From: Zoroaster sp. YZ-2022
Taxonomy: Eukaryota > Echinodermata > Asteroidea > Forcipulatida > Zoroasteridae
DNA length: 64,000 bases
Direction: 5' to 3'
NCBI GenBank assembly: GCA_029582265.1
Contig: CM055823.1
Span: forward strand, 8,712,321-8,776,320
Part shown: positions 1-12,053 of the stretch, piece by piece
How positions within the stretch are numbered: position 1 is the first letter of the stretch
How the letters are laid out: each line of letters begins with the position of its first letter
Translations under genes and position numbers: made by a program
Notes under the pieces: model-generated
Database searches by the model: none
The model's input: only the letters and a program-made list of their open reading frames with translations
What the model was told of the DNA's origin: nothing

Positions 1-60
1 ACAGCGCCACCTATTGGCAAGCACTGGATAATTCAGTCAAACTGGTGGTACGGGGCGACA

Positions 61-486
61 ATGCGACAATGCGACGGCACGACGCGACTATGCGCCGTTG
101 ACGGCGTAAGCGGCTAAGGACCATCAATCAACACGGGCGACAATGCGACAATGCGACGGCACGACGCGACTATGCGACGGCACGACGCGACTATGCGACG
201 GCACGACGCGACAATGCGACGGCACGACGCGACAATGCGACGGCACGACGCGACTATGCGACGGCACGACGCGACAATGCGACGGCACGACGCGACAATG
301 CGACGGCCCTATACAAGCAGTACAAAACTATGCGACGGCACGACGCGACGGCACGACGCGACTATGCGACGGCACGACGCGACAATGCGACGGCACGACG
401 CGACTATGCGACGGCACGACGCGAATATGCGCCGGCACGACGCGACTATGCGCCGTTGACGGCGCAAACGGCTAGGGACCAAACCA
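61..486. repeat. 21-bp CpG-rich minisatellite
   Basis: Tandem array of about 18 units of a 21-bp motif (core gcgacggcacgacgcgacta), alternating between gactatg and gacaatg variants. It is interrupted near 305-335 by a non-repeat segment. A longer flanking block (gactatgcgccgttgacggc and what follows) occurs at both ends, near 98-128 and 446-486, so a larger unit was also duplicated. Because 21 is a multiple of three, several frames stay open and give Arg-rich repeat peptides; I regard these as spurious. Confidence 0.9.
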
Positions 487-1131
487 TCATCGCCATACAT
501 GCGCCGTTTAAATGGCAGTAATGGAATTCCATATTTTCCGAAGAGGATGTTGGCGCCAATTAACACGCCCCTAAAATGGGCCATTTGCACTGCGTCCTGA
601 ACGTCTATATGTGTGACGTCACATAAAGAGGAAGGCTTGCTTCCGGGGACGCCAGCCACGTACGTACACATATTATAACAGCGAACGCGTTAATTCACAG
701 GCCTGCGCTTATATTGCACATGCTGGAAAATGACATAGAAATGGCTGAATCGTCGTCAGATGAAATTGTGATACTTTACTGAGGTAATAAGCAACTAATA
801 AACTGTCTGATGTGTAATTTTCGTTCACCAAACTGCTATATTATTTGTGAAGAAATCGATCATTTAGTGACCCAAACTCGGTTGAAAAAATCGAAAATAT
901 CAAAATACGAAGGTCGCAAAAAGTTGGTGTTCATTGCCGCCGACTGAAAAATCTAGTCACAGTTTTCATCATCGAATTCGTCTAAAGTATTATGTTATTT
1001 TAGTCTAACGTTATAGTGTACCTTTTTTTCATGTATGATTTGTGAATTACGCATTTATTGTTAACGATGTCCAAAGCCCAACATGGCGGCGCACACAGTA
1101 CATACATGTAGATCGGACATGTCTGATCTGA
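487..1131. other. intergenic, no gene seen
   Basis: No supportable coding region. A match to the YY1-like motif ATGGCGGC lies near 1082. The rest is ordinary unique-looking sequence. Confidence 0.5.
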
Positions 1132-1399
1132 ACAATCGATTTAATTTTGCCCTACACCGACATGTGTATAGCACTGTATACTCAGTGCTTTCCGAGTGTC
1201 GGTGAAAAAACTACACAGGCGACTCGGGTGGGATTCGACCCCACGACCTCCTGCTTACTAGTGCAGACGTCTTAACCTCTCGACCACCGAGCTTGCCGAT
1301 GACAATTGGCCGGCTAGAATCCTATATAGCAGCGGGTTCCGCGATATATATAGGTTGATGAAATTCTTGCGTTGGGAGATAAACAATCGATTTAATTTT
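1132..1399 (-). mobile_element. tRNA-related SINE, composite copy
   Basis: On the minus strand, about 1297-1220 reads as a tRNA-like head: a box A-like GGTGGTCGAGAGGTTAAGAC and a box B-like GGGTCGAATCCC. The body follows toward lower coordinates (ccctacaccgacatgtgtat and a hairpin-like cactgtatactcagtg). The other side (1300-1399) holds gatgaaattcttgcgt. The same 18-19 bp (aacaatcgatttaattttg) flanks the unit at both ends. Related copies lie at 3345-3440, 10223-10460, 19674-19730, 20228-20345 and 34215-34335. Confidence 0.7.
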
Positions 1400-3107
1400 G
1401 AACGAGTGTCTGTACAGGTACAGTATGATGAAACTTGATTAATTTTTTTTTTAAACTTAAAACCAGTTGCGTATGCTGGAGGCACGTACCTCCGCCCTGG
1501 ATGTCCCCCCCCCCCCCATTTCAAATAAGTGTCAACCAATCTGAAAATCGAGACTACAAGTATATTATATGTAATAACTTACAAGGTCTCCAAATTTCGG
1601 AAATCCACGAAGCATGACGAGTCGATAATTCTGATTACATTGTTTGAAATGTTTCTGTAAAAGAAGAACATATTCACATTTATTTATTTATTTATTTAAA
1701 CTTATTTATACACGGTAACCCATTCAACCAAGGTTGTTTTTCAAGGGGCCGTGTTGCATAAAAACTTCTGGTAAAATTTGAACATTATATAAAATAGAAT
1801 AAATAATTTAAGTAATCAAGTAAAACAAATTAATAATCTTAAAACAAACAAAAACATTAAGTGTCCAAAAAGCAAGAATAGATTTTAAGTAAAATAAATT
1901 ATAAGTAAAATAAATTATAAGCCAGGCGGATAAAACGGAACTACAAGCACAAGAATACAGTAAAAATCAATAGAATTAAAAACCAAACAATTTAAGTAAT
2001 TACTGTGAAATGAATATGATTTAACTATACACAGAAAACATAAAATTAAAAGTTAAATAAATTAAAACAATGAGAAATATATATATATATATCCTCAATT
2101 TACCCTAAATGACGCACCTAAGGATATATAATCAACTGGATGGTAACTTACAAATGAAATTAGCAGTTTGGTGTTTCAGTTTGTTTCAGTGAAGGATTCT
2201 CTTGTAAAATACTGAATTTCAATGCATGATCATACGCGTGGATGTCTTGAGTGCCGTTTTTTTTAGACGCACAGAATTGTGGTCATCAGAAAATTGATGT
2301 TGGTATAATGACTCACCCCAAACTGTTAAAGTTGATGGGGGCACAGAAAATGTACCCAAGAAGAAAAACAGTTGAAATCATGTTTCATCTTATTCCAGAT
2401 GGTTGTAAAATTATTTTTAAACTTGAAAATAAAAATATTGTTTTCGATTTTTAAAATAAAATGGTATAATTTGGAGAAGCTCTCAAAACTTTTAATCAAT
2501 ATTCTTGAAAGACAAATAAAATGGAAGGTGGTTAAATTTCTTGCAAAAAGTACTTTAAAACTTTGAAATGTGTAAAATTGCTGTTAAAATTTTGTCAAAT
2601 AAAAGATTTCTTTTCATAACCATGACGTTAATGTTTCATTTTCTCAATAATTTTCCACTACCGTCGAAATAAACACCAACGATTTAAGTAGTCTTCGTTT
2701 GCTTCTTCTAAAGGAATGTGTCCAATTTGAGGATCAGTATTTCTTTAAAAAATCATTGCAAATGCAAAGCATTCATATAGTTTGGTTTCCACAGACAACA
2801 GCTTGTTGACGGCATAGAACAATAAAATCAGAGATGTTCGTGAAAAAAATTTGAGGTCATGTAAATCTCTTACTATTTGTATCTAGTAAAATCAGTGGTT
2901 AAACAACTTTTTCCACTTTCACAAGCACTAACTTTCCAGTAAATCATACAATTTCACTATAATTTTTATTTCTGCAACAAGCACGACTTAGATAAGTTTA
3001 TGCAACCAGTAATACGCCATAGTTTTGTAAGTTTTCCGAGAAATGCTAAGCCAAAGGTAGGTGCGTCATTTCACGAGTGCGGCGAATTACGTACATGGAC
3101 GATATAT
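1400..3107. other. AT-rich intergenic with possible LINE tail
   Basis: No gene recognised. 1680-1780 has a (TTTA)n run followed by GC-richer sequence, arranged like the minus-strand LINE 3' end at 48018-48090, so it may be the tail of a truncated LINE. A poly-C run lies near 1505-1517 and a short (TA)n near 2080. Confidence 0.4.
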
Positions 3108-3245
3108 ACATATAAACACACACATACATATATATACATACATACATACACATATACATATACACACACATATATACATACATACATACATGTACATATA
3201 CACACACACACACATACACACACATATACACACATAATTATATAT
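3108..3245. repeat. (CA)n / (CATA)n microsatellite
   Basis: Alternating CACA and CATACATA runs with little interruption. They create open frames of Tyr/His/Thr or Val/Cys/Tyr on both strands that are not genes. Confidence 0.95.
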
Positions 3246-3344
3246 ACATACATTAATGTTATATACATTAATGTTTCTAAACCTATAAAGTGAAAGCACA
3301 ACAAAGCACTCAACAATGCAATGAAATGTTTAATTAACTTTATC

Positions 3345-3440
3345 ATTATAGGTTGGAAAAATTCTTACGTCGGGTGATAAACAACTGATTTAATTTTGCC
3401 CTACACCGACGTATGTATAGCACTGTATACTCAGTGCTTT
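3345..3440 (+). mobile_element. SINE body fragment without tRNA head
   Basis: Carries attcttacgtcgggtgataa joined directly to the taattttgccctacaccgac body and the cactgtatactcagtgcttt segment. This is the same family as 1132-1399, but the two body halves join in the opposite order and the tRNA part is absent. Confidence 0.65.
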
Positions 3441-4332
3441 CCCAGTGTCTGTATAATCAAATAAAATAATGCTCGAAATTATTTCAATCATTTTACTAAA
3501 ACGGTACAGTACGTGAGAAAACGCATTTTAAGGAAACTTTACACCAAGTAAACTGTGATAATTTAAATTTTTCGATGGCATTCAGACCGTTGGCTAATTT
3601 AGTCCATAATAAAACACAAGCTTTACAACTGATTCTAGAGTAATCCAGCAATGGCCAACGAAAGATATAAGAAATTTCATGATTGTAAAATTATTCGAGT
3701 GGACACAACAAATTAATACCAAATTATACAAGCAGACTTAAACCGCGAAAAAGTATCTGGTTTCTCGTCTCCGCGCATCGTCATTTTTATTTTTTATTTA
3801 TTTTTATGCTGTGCTTTTTTTTCACATAGGGGTGTGAACGTGTGCCCGATTTGTGAGGCTTCCAATGGTATGGTTCCAATAACTGCGTATACATGTATAA
3901 CGTATTTCCCTGGTAGTGGTTGGCAAAAAATAAATAAATAATTAAAAATATATAATACATTTTAAAAAATCGCGGCACCGATTTTGAAGCCGACCTATGA
4001 CCAAAAACCTAATTGCCTAGAAAAAAATATTTATATCGTTTCGGTTTGCGGTAACACCATGTGTTTGTCTCAATAGATCGTGAAGCTGAGGTACAGGTTC
4101 TGAAAATAACATTAATATCACAGAATTCGTATCTCAACTGTCGCTAAGTGAGAATGGTTCAAGGGAGAACCAATGTCGGGCAAATTGTTTTCTCCACTGT
4201 CGCTAAGGAGAACCATATTTCTCATTGAATCATATTTCTCACTTTAGCGATAATTAAAGAACCAGAGAACCATAGAACCATATTTCTTACTTTAGATAGT
4301 ATTATCTAAACTTTAGCATTAGTGTTTTCTGA
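3441..4332. other. intergenic with dispersed repeat
   Basis: 3870-4000 (ggttccaataactgcgtata to about accgattttgaagcc) recurs on the same strand at 47250-47370, so it is part of an interspersed repeat. 4140-4300 contains several short repeats of agaaccatatttctcac. No gene seen. Confidence 0.5.
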
Positions 4333-4335
4333 TAA

Positions 4336-5119
4336 GGCCAAACAAAAAAAGATGTTGAGTTGCCCTCCACCGACCAACCCAAAAGTGCTGAAATCTCGGG
4401 TCGGTTTATTTTATTTTTTTATTTTATTTTTTTTTTCCCGTCATTCATAGGCCTATTTATTAATGAAACTTACCAATTTTCTTTGTATAAAACATAAATA
4501 CGTTTGATTTGTGAAATCTTCCACTTTTTTTTACCGGTAAATTTACTGGTACCCAAGACTCAATCTACAGTACATGTTTTCAAATCGAATGGCCCCGGCC
4601 CTCACATGGTGCACTGCCTTCGCACACACTGTGTGCCAACGATTGCGACTCAAATCTGCACGTTTTCCAATCGAATGGCCCCCTCACATGTTTTCCACTG
4701 GCTTCGCGCACTGTTTTGTATGTCAACGATTGCGACTCAATCTACACGTTTTCAAATCAAATGGCCCTCACACGTTGTGCACTGGCTCCCCGCACTGTAC
4801 GTGTGTCAACGATTGCGACTCAATCTACACGATTTTAAATCGAATGGCCACTCACATGTTGCATGTTGAGCATTGCACGCAATATGGATGAATTTGCTGT
4901 GTCAATCACAGCGAAAAGTACAACATAAATGCTTGGGATACTTTTATTCTGAAGCAAAATTCCTTGCTGATAGGTATACAAATGAAAAACACGGTATGTG
5001 GTTTCAGTTCCAATGCATTTCAATCTTAAAATGACAGTCAAGGAGAAAAAAAAAAAATCCCGACCGACCGACCCCTTCAAATATTTTCACTGGAGGGCAA
5101 CTGAACAATTTTTTTGGCC
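4336..5119. mobile_element. Harbinger-like non-autonomous element (MITE)
   Basis: Left end GGCCAAACAAAAAAAG with gagttgccctcca inside; the right end read in reverse gives GGCCAAAAAAATTG with cagttgccctcca. These are inverted terminal repeats. TAA flanks both sides (4333-4335 and 5120-5122), which fits the three-base target duplication of PIF/Harbinger elements. No transposase is present. The interior carries a four-copy tandem repeat. The superfamily call rests on the GGCC terminus plus TAA. Confidence 0.7.
4561..4885. repeat. about 87-bp tandem repeat inside the MITE
   Basis: Four diverged units start near 4561, 4651, 4738 and 4821, each with caatctacacgttttcaaat and, in the first three, a distal caacgattgcgact. 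Overlapping open frames here are shadows of the repeat. Confidence 0.85.
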
Positions 5120-5122
5120 TAA

Positions 5123-7260
5123 CATAACAGGAATCAGAAAACTGCAGTTAAACACTGTTATTACATAACTTTGTTTTATTAATAATATTCACTGCTGCTC
5201 TGCCTTTTATCTTTTCCGCGGATGACACTATTTTTTTTCGTATCTTATCATCCCGATGTAGCTTCCTTAGTCAATATCCTCAATACAGACCCCCATAGTT
5301 TCTTCCTGTTCCAAGCAAACAAACTCCCTTTTGTTCTTAAATAAAACCACGTACATGGTATTCAGCAGGTTTCTGACTTAATGTGTAAATGAAACTATTA
5401 AGATTATTACTACTACTATCAGTAAGATTCATTCATATACAATAATTGCTGGATGTCATCACTGACAAAAACATTTCTTGGTCCAACCATATAGGTCCAA
5501 CCATTTCCCTTCTATCTCAAAGGTAATTAGCCGCAACACAGATGTCCTGTTCACGCTTCTGTCCTTTCCATCCACTTCAATATCGTTTGGGAATGACCAA
5601 TAAACTTCAATCTCTTAATCTGTCCTAAAAGAGCAATTCATACTTGTACAATACACCCTGCACCATTGTTACACACACGTTATGACCTCCTCCCTTCGTG
5701 TTCCAACCTTACCATCGTGACGTCACTCCAGAGACCAAGTGAGATAGCGCTCACCTGCCAGCAAACTGTCTGTATGCGATCTACAGCCAGCGAGATCGCA
5801 CATACATGTACATGCAATAACAGCGTACCTTTAATAAGTTCATACTGTAGTATTTTTTTGCTAGTCAATTATGGCAGAGGCTTACTGACAGCATCCTAGA
5901 TTTTGACAATATACGGTATCAGACTTATCATCACACCCAACGCCATATCGGCAACAGAGCCCGTAGATTATAGCTCAATAGTTATTCTCCTACTCCAAAA
6001 TGTGAGGTTCAAATTCCTTGAAAAAACTAGGGGAGAAGAAAGGCCAAAAACTAAGCCAAAAATATCTACACAGAGGCCGCCGACAACAGTACAAAGTACA
6101 GCTCAGGGCGTATAGTAGTTTGTTTGGCCGGCTCCACCCAACTATGACAGGATCTATTGAGTTGAAACGTCTCATTTATGGCGCCGCCAACGGTGAAGCA
6201 GAGACAACCATGCACAAACTCATGGAGAACAACGTTATAAAAGTGATTGTGTGCAATGTAGGAATATCATTTACAAGTTGTACACTCGGAACCATAATCT
6301 CTGATTATTAAAGATACGTATATCTGAAAATTGTTACCATTTGTGAGAATTTTGTGTTAGTACATATATCCCTAAAGTCAAACATCGAGCTGGCAGACCA
6401 AAACGTGCGTTGAGCAATGACACTTTCATACACGTCGCATTCCCGTAACGCGCCATTGAAATTTCGAGTCACTGTGCAACAGTATCATGCATGCTATACA
6501 AATTGTACACGCGGTAAAAGCAAGTTAAAGTCATGAATATTCATAGTAAACTTAAATAAAAGGTCATCATGGAAATTCCCCTTTAGTACATGTATCGTTG
6601 AAAAAGAGTTCACAGTTTCATTCTTCACACTAAAACGGGCCGAGCAGCGGGAAGGTCATTACCATATTTGGTCGTACGGACAGATCCCGCTGGCAATGCA
6701 TGCACACGTACGCACACACGGGACGCGCGGTGTAGGCAGGGCTCATTCGTGATTGGCTCAATCTGTGTTTCCATAGTGAGCGCTTATCCATGAACAGCGC
6801 CTTCTATCGACTTATCAAAGCAATAAATGAGACAAACGATTCCATAATTATGTAGTCTAGCCCAAGCAATGCAAGCAGGTTTGCTAACTTGACCACCGCA
6901 TTCATGGGTGTGAACAAAACAAAAACAGAAGTGGAATTTAAACATGGCGCTTCTACAAGAACAAAGTTTTGCCAACATAACAGGAGATACCACTCGGAGC
7001 GATCTCTGGGCCAGGGGTATGAGTCCGTTTTGATGGAAATCTACCACCAATTGTGACCGATTGTTAAGTCTATGCCAGCAGAGAAACAAGGCACTTGAAA
7101 ACAGAATTATCGGTACAACAATATGATTTATTCAAATTGTAATCAGCAACATTACTGTGAATTGGGTTGGGATTGGTTTATTTATTTACGCCTGGGTCCT
7201 CTTCCTTTCTAACTTCAATGTATAATTGACAGGTAAGGTTGCAATGAAAAGCACGCAGCT
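5123..7260. other. intergenic, no convincing gene
   Basis: Open frames of 60-100 codons on both strands have no recognisable domain and no paired splice signals. 6640-6790 is locally CpG-rich and could be a promoter remnant, but nothing decisive is visible. Confidence 0.4.
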
Positions 7261-7261
7261 C

Positions 7262-7480
7262 GCATCAGCATTACACCACTACGTCAACAATGCAAACTAG
7301 CATCAGCACTACACAACAGTGTCAGTAATGCCCACTAGCATCAGAACTACACAACAGTGTCAGCAATGCACACTAGCATCAGCACTACACAACAGTGTCA
7401 GTAACGCCCACTAGCATCAGAACTACACAACAGTGTCAGCAATGCAAACTAGCATCAGCACTACACGACAGCGTCAGCTC
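7262..7480. repeat. about 38-bp minisatellite
   Basis: Tandem copies of a unit containing catcagcactacacaacagt, gtcagtaatg or gtcagcaatg, and cccactag or gcacactag. Roughly five to six units decay toward both ends. Confidence 0.85.
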
Positions 7481-7752
7481 TGTACAGCTTCCAAAGCTTT
7501 GTCCTAGCACGCATCAGCCCACGTCCACATGCGTGCCATCGCACAGCTACGCGCATGCCCAATCAGCGCGCGCAACGTAAAGTTGCCCACAATCTAAAAT
7601 ATTAGATTGATATAGTCTTTCACTTTCCGTTACAGTAGTCTCCTGGTTTTATATATGATTGGGGGTCCCTCCCTATCTTCTTTTATGTAATTTGCCTTAA
7701 TATTTTTATTCAATCCAGCTACTATTCTACCAGCATTAATAGGCCTATGTAA

Positions 7753-7819
7753 TATTACCATGCTACCATTGAAGACATAAATGACAGTGTTAGAACTATA
7801 TCAGAAATTACAGTCAAAT
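7753..7819 (+). pseudogene. LINE ORF2 relic, part left of the transposon
   Basis: A short open stretch whose frame (codons ending GTC AAA T) continues without interruption into 13513 when the inserted element and one AAAT copy are removed. The combined peptide resembles the C-terminal part of the Tx1-like ORF2 at 59.2-59.9 kb. It is delimited on the left by an in-frame TAA at 7750. Confidence 0.55.
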
Positions 7820-8291
7820 GTGACCTGTCACGACAAAATGAGCGTAAAGTCGCGCGGTGTGGTTTCTCAGTATGGCTAGTCAAAGTCAAAAATTGAAGGG
7901 GTGGTCAATTTTTAGGTTATATGTTATTTACAAAGTTTGAATCCCCATCCATCGATTCCCAAAATTTACGCTCGATTAGATGACCCAAAAACAATTTATG
8001 AGGTATTTTAGAACTGAATTTGTCTTCCGCTGTTACAAAATTCTTCAAAGAACTTCGAAAATCCACTGCGAAATTGTCATTTTGTTCACCCTCAAAAGAA
8101 ACATCTACGGGGTTATGTTTGGTATCGTCTGAAAGCTGGTGACGTGGCCTTTTCATTTTTACAACGATGACCCATGACCGTTCATTCATAAAACTGTTAC
8201 AAGGGTGGTTATTTGTTGAGATCAACGTAAACATTGTAGCCTTGTTGCTATGCATCGTGAATATCGAGCTTCCTGATTCGTCAAATAGCTC

Positions 8292-8358
8292 CACGTGACC
8301 GTCTGCGCATGCGCTTTGTACCATTACACGCGTCAACAGAAAACAAAGATGGCGGCTG
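8292..8358 (+). promoter_or_regulatory. promoter motif cluster of the transposon gene
   Basis: In order: an E-box CACGTG at 8292-8297, an NRF1-like palindrome TGCGCATGCGC at 8304-8314, and a YY1-like AAGATGGCGGC at 8347-8357. All lie within 125 bp upstream of the start codon. The ATG in the YY1-like motif opens a seven-codon upstream ORF (8349-8372) ending in TAG before the main ATG. Motif identities come from known vertebrate consensus sequences; function here is inferred. Confidence 0.55.
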
Positions 8359-8412
8359 CTGCGAGTTCGTAGCATAATTTTCGATGACTTTTTGGGGTTT
8401 TTGAAAGCCAAA

Positions 8413-11400
8413 ATGACCGATAAAAATATAATTAAGGATGCCCTGAATGAGGCTTGTATTCTTGGGTTCAACGCTGATGACAATGAGGCACTCGGCGAGC
8501 TTTTTACAGAGTGTTTCGCTGCCGATACTATGTCATCGTCGGACTCCGAAGGCGAAGAAGAAGAACCCGATTCGGACGCCGGCACGGACGGGGCTGAGGC
8601 TGGGTATGCTGACGCTGATTCCGTTGTTGAATCAATGGAAATCGACAGCGACAGTGACACTGAACCGATTGTGATGGAAAATCCTGCAGGTAACATCATT
8701 GATGCCGTGGGAGTGGATGACTGGGTTTCGCCCGACGCCGAAGAAGAGATGCAGAAAATTCGCAACTTTAACAAGTGCAGGTGTCGGAAGCAGAGATGTG
8801 CAGACAACTTTGACCCGAAGTTCATTTTCAAACTTCGGTGTCAGATGAGTGACGCCTCCCTCTCAAAGGCAGAGAAGAAGATGTTTCTCCTTGGCAAGAT
8901 CAGTGGCACATTGAACAATTCAGCGACTACAAACTGCAAGAGGCGTCCAAGACAAACGTTACGCAAGAGATCGAGAACGAAGTATCTGGTGGAGGGAGTC
9001 GGTGTTTGTCGGGAAACCTTCCTATTCATGCATCAGTAAGTAACTGGGCGCATGCAAATAAAACTAAAGGGAAATTCATTGAAAGGTTAAAATAACAAAA
9101 ATTAATAAATAACATTCCAGTATACGTGTTGGAAGAGCTGAATCCATTCATTATATTAATGAGTAACGGGTAACAAAAATGATAGGCAAAACATTTAAAT
9201 GTAATATTTACTAATACTAGGCCCTACATTCGTAAGGCATCACCGTTGTTTTGCTTTGTGTTATGCCTTTTTTTTTTACAATCCAATAATGCTAGTGTAC
9301 ACTCTAGTCTCTCAGGCCTGGCTGGCAATTGTCTCCGTTGTCCCTGGCCATTGCCTTGGTGCCCCTTGAAATGTTCCAATAGAAATTTACATTTTCCTCA
9401 GTGAGGTGCCCTTTACCAATGAGAAAACGCCTTGGTGTCCTTGCCCTTTCAAGAACGAAGCATCAGCCTAGTCTCTGCATTACAGACGGAATAGTAACTT
9501 TAATGTTAAAATCAATGCTGTATTATCATTAAATCGAACTACCCTTTTATCACAGCATATCAAGCAATTTGCTCGTAAGTCTCTGCCGACATTACAAGGA
9601 AGAAGGAGTAGTCCCCGTGAAGGTGAAATCAGGAGGAAGGAGATGTAACCGAAAGTCTTTGTCTGTGAAGGACATCGAAAGAGTGGTGCTTTTCATCACA
9701 TCGTATGCTGAAGAGCACGCCTTGGTGATCCCTGGTCGTGTCAGTGGAGTTAAGTGTCAGGACCCACGAGTTCGTTTATTGCCATCATCTGAGACTAAGT
9801 CATCAATTTGGAGGAACTACGAGTCACACTTGACAAGCACCAACGCTACACGGTTACATGCAGGTACATCAGTAAATTAATAATACTGTACACATAATTG
9901 GGATAACATTGTTTTAAATCTGTATATTTTTGAAGGGAACTTGGAAGATAAAGATTGCTTTCAATCTCATTGATTGCACAAACAATAGTCTGTGGGGTTT
10001 GTGCTTCATGAAGTGAAACTGTGGTTTCATGAAATAATCTACAGCAAAGTATCGTTTCATAAAAAAATAGTGTAAGGTTAACAAAATACAATGTACATGT
10101 AGTTGAAAACGCAAATCTTCATGAACTAGTCTTATGAGCGTAAAAATATCGTCATGTGTGTCTCATCTTTTTTTTTACCTTAGAATAAAATCTGTTTGCA
10201 TCGGGGATGATGATTATTATTTTAAATTGTTACCCTACACCGATGTGTGATCGTATACTCAATGCTCTCCCGAGTCCTGCGGAAAAAAATCCAGAGGCTA
10301 ATTTTACTTGGGTGGGATTCGAACTCATTACGCCCCGTTTACTAGATCAGATGACTTAACCACTAGACCACCAAACGCCCGTGACTAGAGGCCAGTTCAA
10401 ATTCTGTATTATTAGCAGCAGGAACCGCAAACAATTTAGATTGCTTATCACACATCAGTGTACAGTAAAAAATAAAAAAATAAAAAAAAACTTCAAAATA
10501 ACCTCATACTTTTCACATTTCTGACTACAGGTGAAGCTTTGTTCCGCATTTTGAAGCGTGTGAGCTTTTCAAAGCTGTGGATGCAGTACTGCCCCTTCGT
10601 GCTAACCACCCGTCCCAAGACTGACCTTTGCTGGGTATGTCAGCGGAACAACAGCTTGGTTTACCAGAGTGCCAACCAGCTAGTGGAGGAGAAATTACAG
10701 CAGCTACAGCGACAGGAGGAACACCTAAGAGTTGTGAACATGGAACGGGATCTGTACCGCTCCATGGTAGCAGATTGTAAGGAAACGGCAGCAGGAGAGC
10801 ACCTCGGCCCCCATCAAGCTGCATCGCGTGCAGGAATAGTGCACTATTCGTTCGATTTCGCACAGCAGGTCCACTTCCCCCATAATCCTAACCAGCCAGG
10901 GCCGATGTATTTTCTTTGCCCTCGCAAATGCGGCATTTTTGGAGTCTGCTGTGAGGGCATACCACAACAAGTAAATTACCTCATAGACGAAGGTATGTCG
11001 TCATCAAAGGGGTCGAATGCCGTTATCAGTTATTTGAACCACTTCTTCGAGAGCTATGCACTTGGGGAGCAGCATGTCCAACTGCATTGTGACAATTGTT
11101 CTGGACAGAACAAAAATAACTATGTCATGTGGTATTTTATGTGGCGAACACTTCATGGCTACCATCATGAGGTGTCGGTCAACTTTCTAGTAGCTGGCCA
11201 CACCAAGTTTGCACCAGACTGGTGCTTTGGCCTGCTGAAGCAACGATATCGTAGGTGTATGGTCAGTTGCTTGGGGGACCTTGCCGGCGTGGTCAGAAAC
11301 AGCACGACCAGTGGTGTGAACATCCCGCAGCTTGTTGGAGAGGAAGATGGTGAGACGTACGTGCCGATGTATGACTGGCAGTCTTTCCTGAGACCGTACT

Positions 11401-12040
11401 TTCGTACTCTGCCTGCCATCAAAGGATACCATCACATGAGGTAATTTTTTGGATGATTTTTTAGTGTTAAGTCTAGACAACCCCAAACTGGTCAAGTTGT
11501 TTGGTCTTTTAAAGATACAGGCTCGTCGAAAAGAATAACCATCCGCTATTTTTCGCAATGAGAAAAGCCACTCTTTGGCAACAACATGCGTTGTACGTGT
11601 GTGCACGGTCAAAGGTCAACTTTCGTGCCATGAAAACGGCCGTCGGGCAATGGCGAAGAGATGGTGCCTTTAACTCAACAGAAATTATTTATAATTTTAT
11701 TTTTATATTCTATTGAAGGTTTAGCAAAGACGATCCTGGTGCTGTGTACGTCAAGACGTTTGCCGACTCGCAAGAGGAGAGAGTTCAGCTGCTACGGAAC
11801 GTCAAGGTCCTGCCTTCGAAGAAGCTCCCTAAGCCAACTCCTCCACCTGGTCTGCCGAGGAAACGCTTGCAGTACTTATTCGACAGCATACGAGAGTTCT
11901 GCACTCCAGATACGAGAGACATAACTTGTCCAGCCCCACTTGCTGCTGAAGCAGATGCGGAAAGCGACAGAGAATTGTCTTCGGGGTCATCGAGTGATGA
12001 CAGTGACACTCCACTGAACGTGCTCAAACGTAGGCGTTAA
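8413..12040 (+). CDS. DUF7869-like transposase-related protein, four exons
   Basis: Exons 8413-9035, 9556-9863, 10531-11440 and 11719-12040 join in phase with GT..AG borders and give 720 codons plus stop. The start has a good context (GCCAAAATGA). Residues about 25-80 are acidic and Ser-rich. A Cys-rich CRCRKQRC motif follows near 120, then basic DNA-binding-like sequence. The core in exon 3 carries TDLCWVCQ, YSFDFAQQVHFP, CDNCSGQNKNN and HTKFAPDWCFGLLKQ. This pattern is shared by many multi-copy invertebrate and fish proteins that I recall as DUF7869. The spaced Asp residues suggest an RNase H-like (DDE-type) nuclease fold, but catalytic residues are inferred. The C-terminus is acidic, ends in basic residues, and is probably nuclear. 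No frameshift or stop is visible, so the gene looks functional or very young. Confidence 0.85.
10223..10460 (-). mobile_element. tRNA-related SINE in intron 2
   Basis: Same family as 1132-1399: ccctacaccgatgtgtgatc body, a tRNA-like head with box B-like GGGATTCGAACTC (plus-strand reading) and a box A-like segment near 10355, then the gcagcaggaaccgc spacer. It lies wholly between exons 2 and 3 of the transposon gene, so it arrived after or was carried with that element. Confidence 0.65.
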
Positions 12041-12053
12041 ACCACAGCAACCA

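Noticed and set aside
143..671. Arg-rich repetitive open frames over the 21-bp satellite
   Set aside because: Unit length divisible by three keeps frames open on both strands; no gene signals.
1220..1300. A functional tRNA gene
   Set aside because: Box A and B are present but the cloverleaf is imperfect and the unit is embedded in a repeated SINE body.
3000..3346. Tyr/His/Val-rich open frames
   Set aside because: Translations of a CA/CATA microsatellite.
6018..6311. 97-codon frame with KKLGEKKGQKLSQ start
   Set aside because: No family recognised, no splice or promoter support; length within chance for this region.
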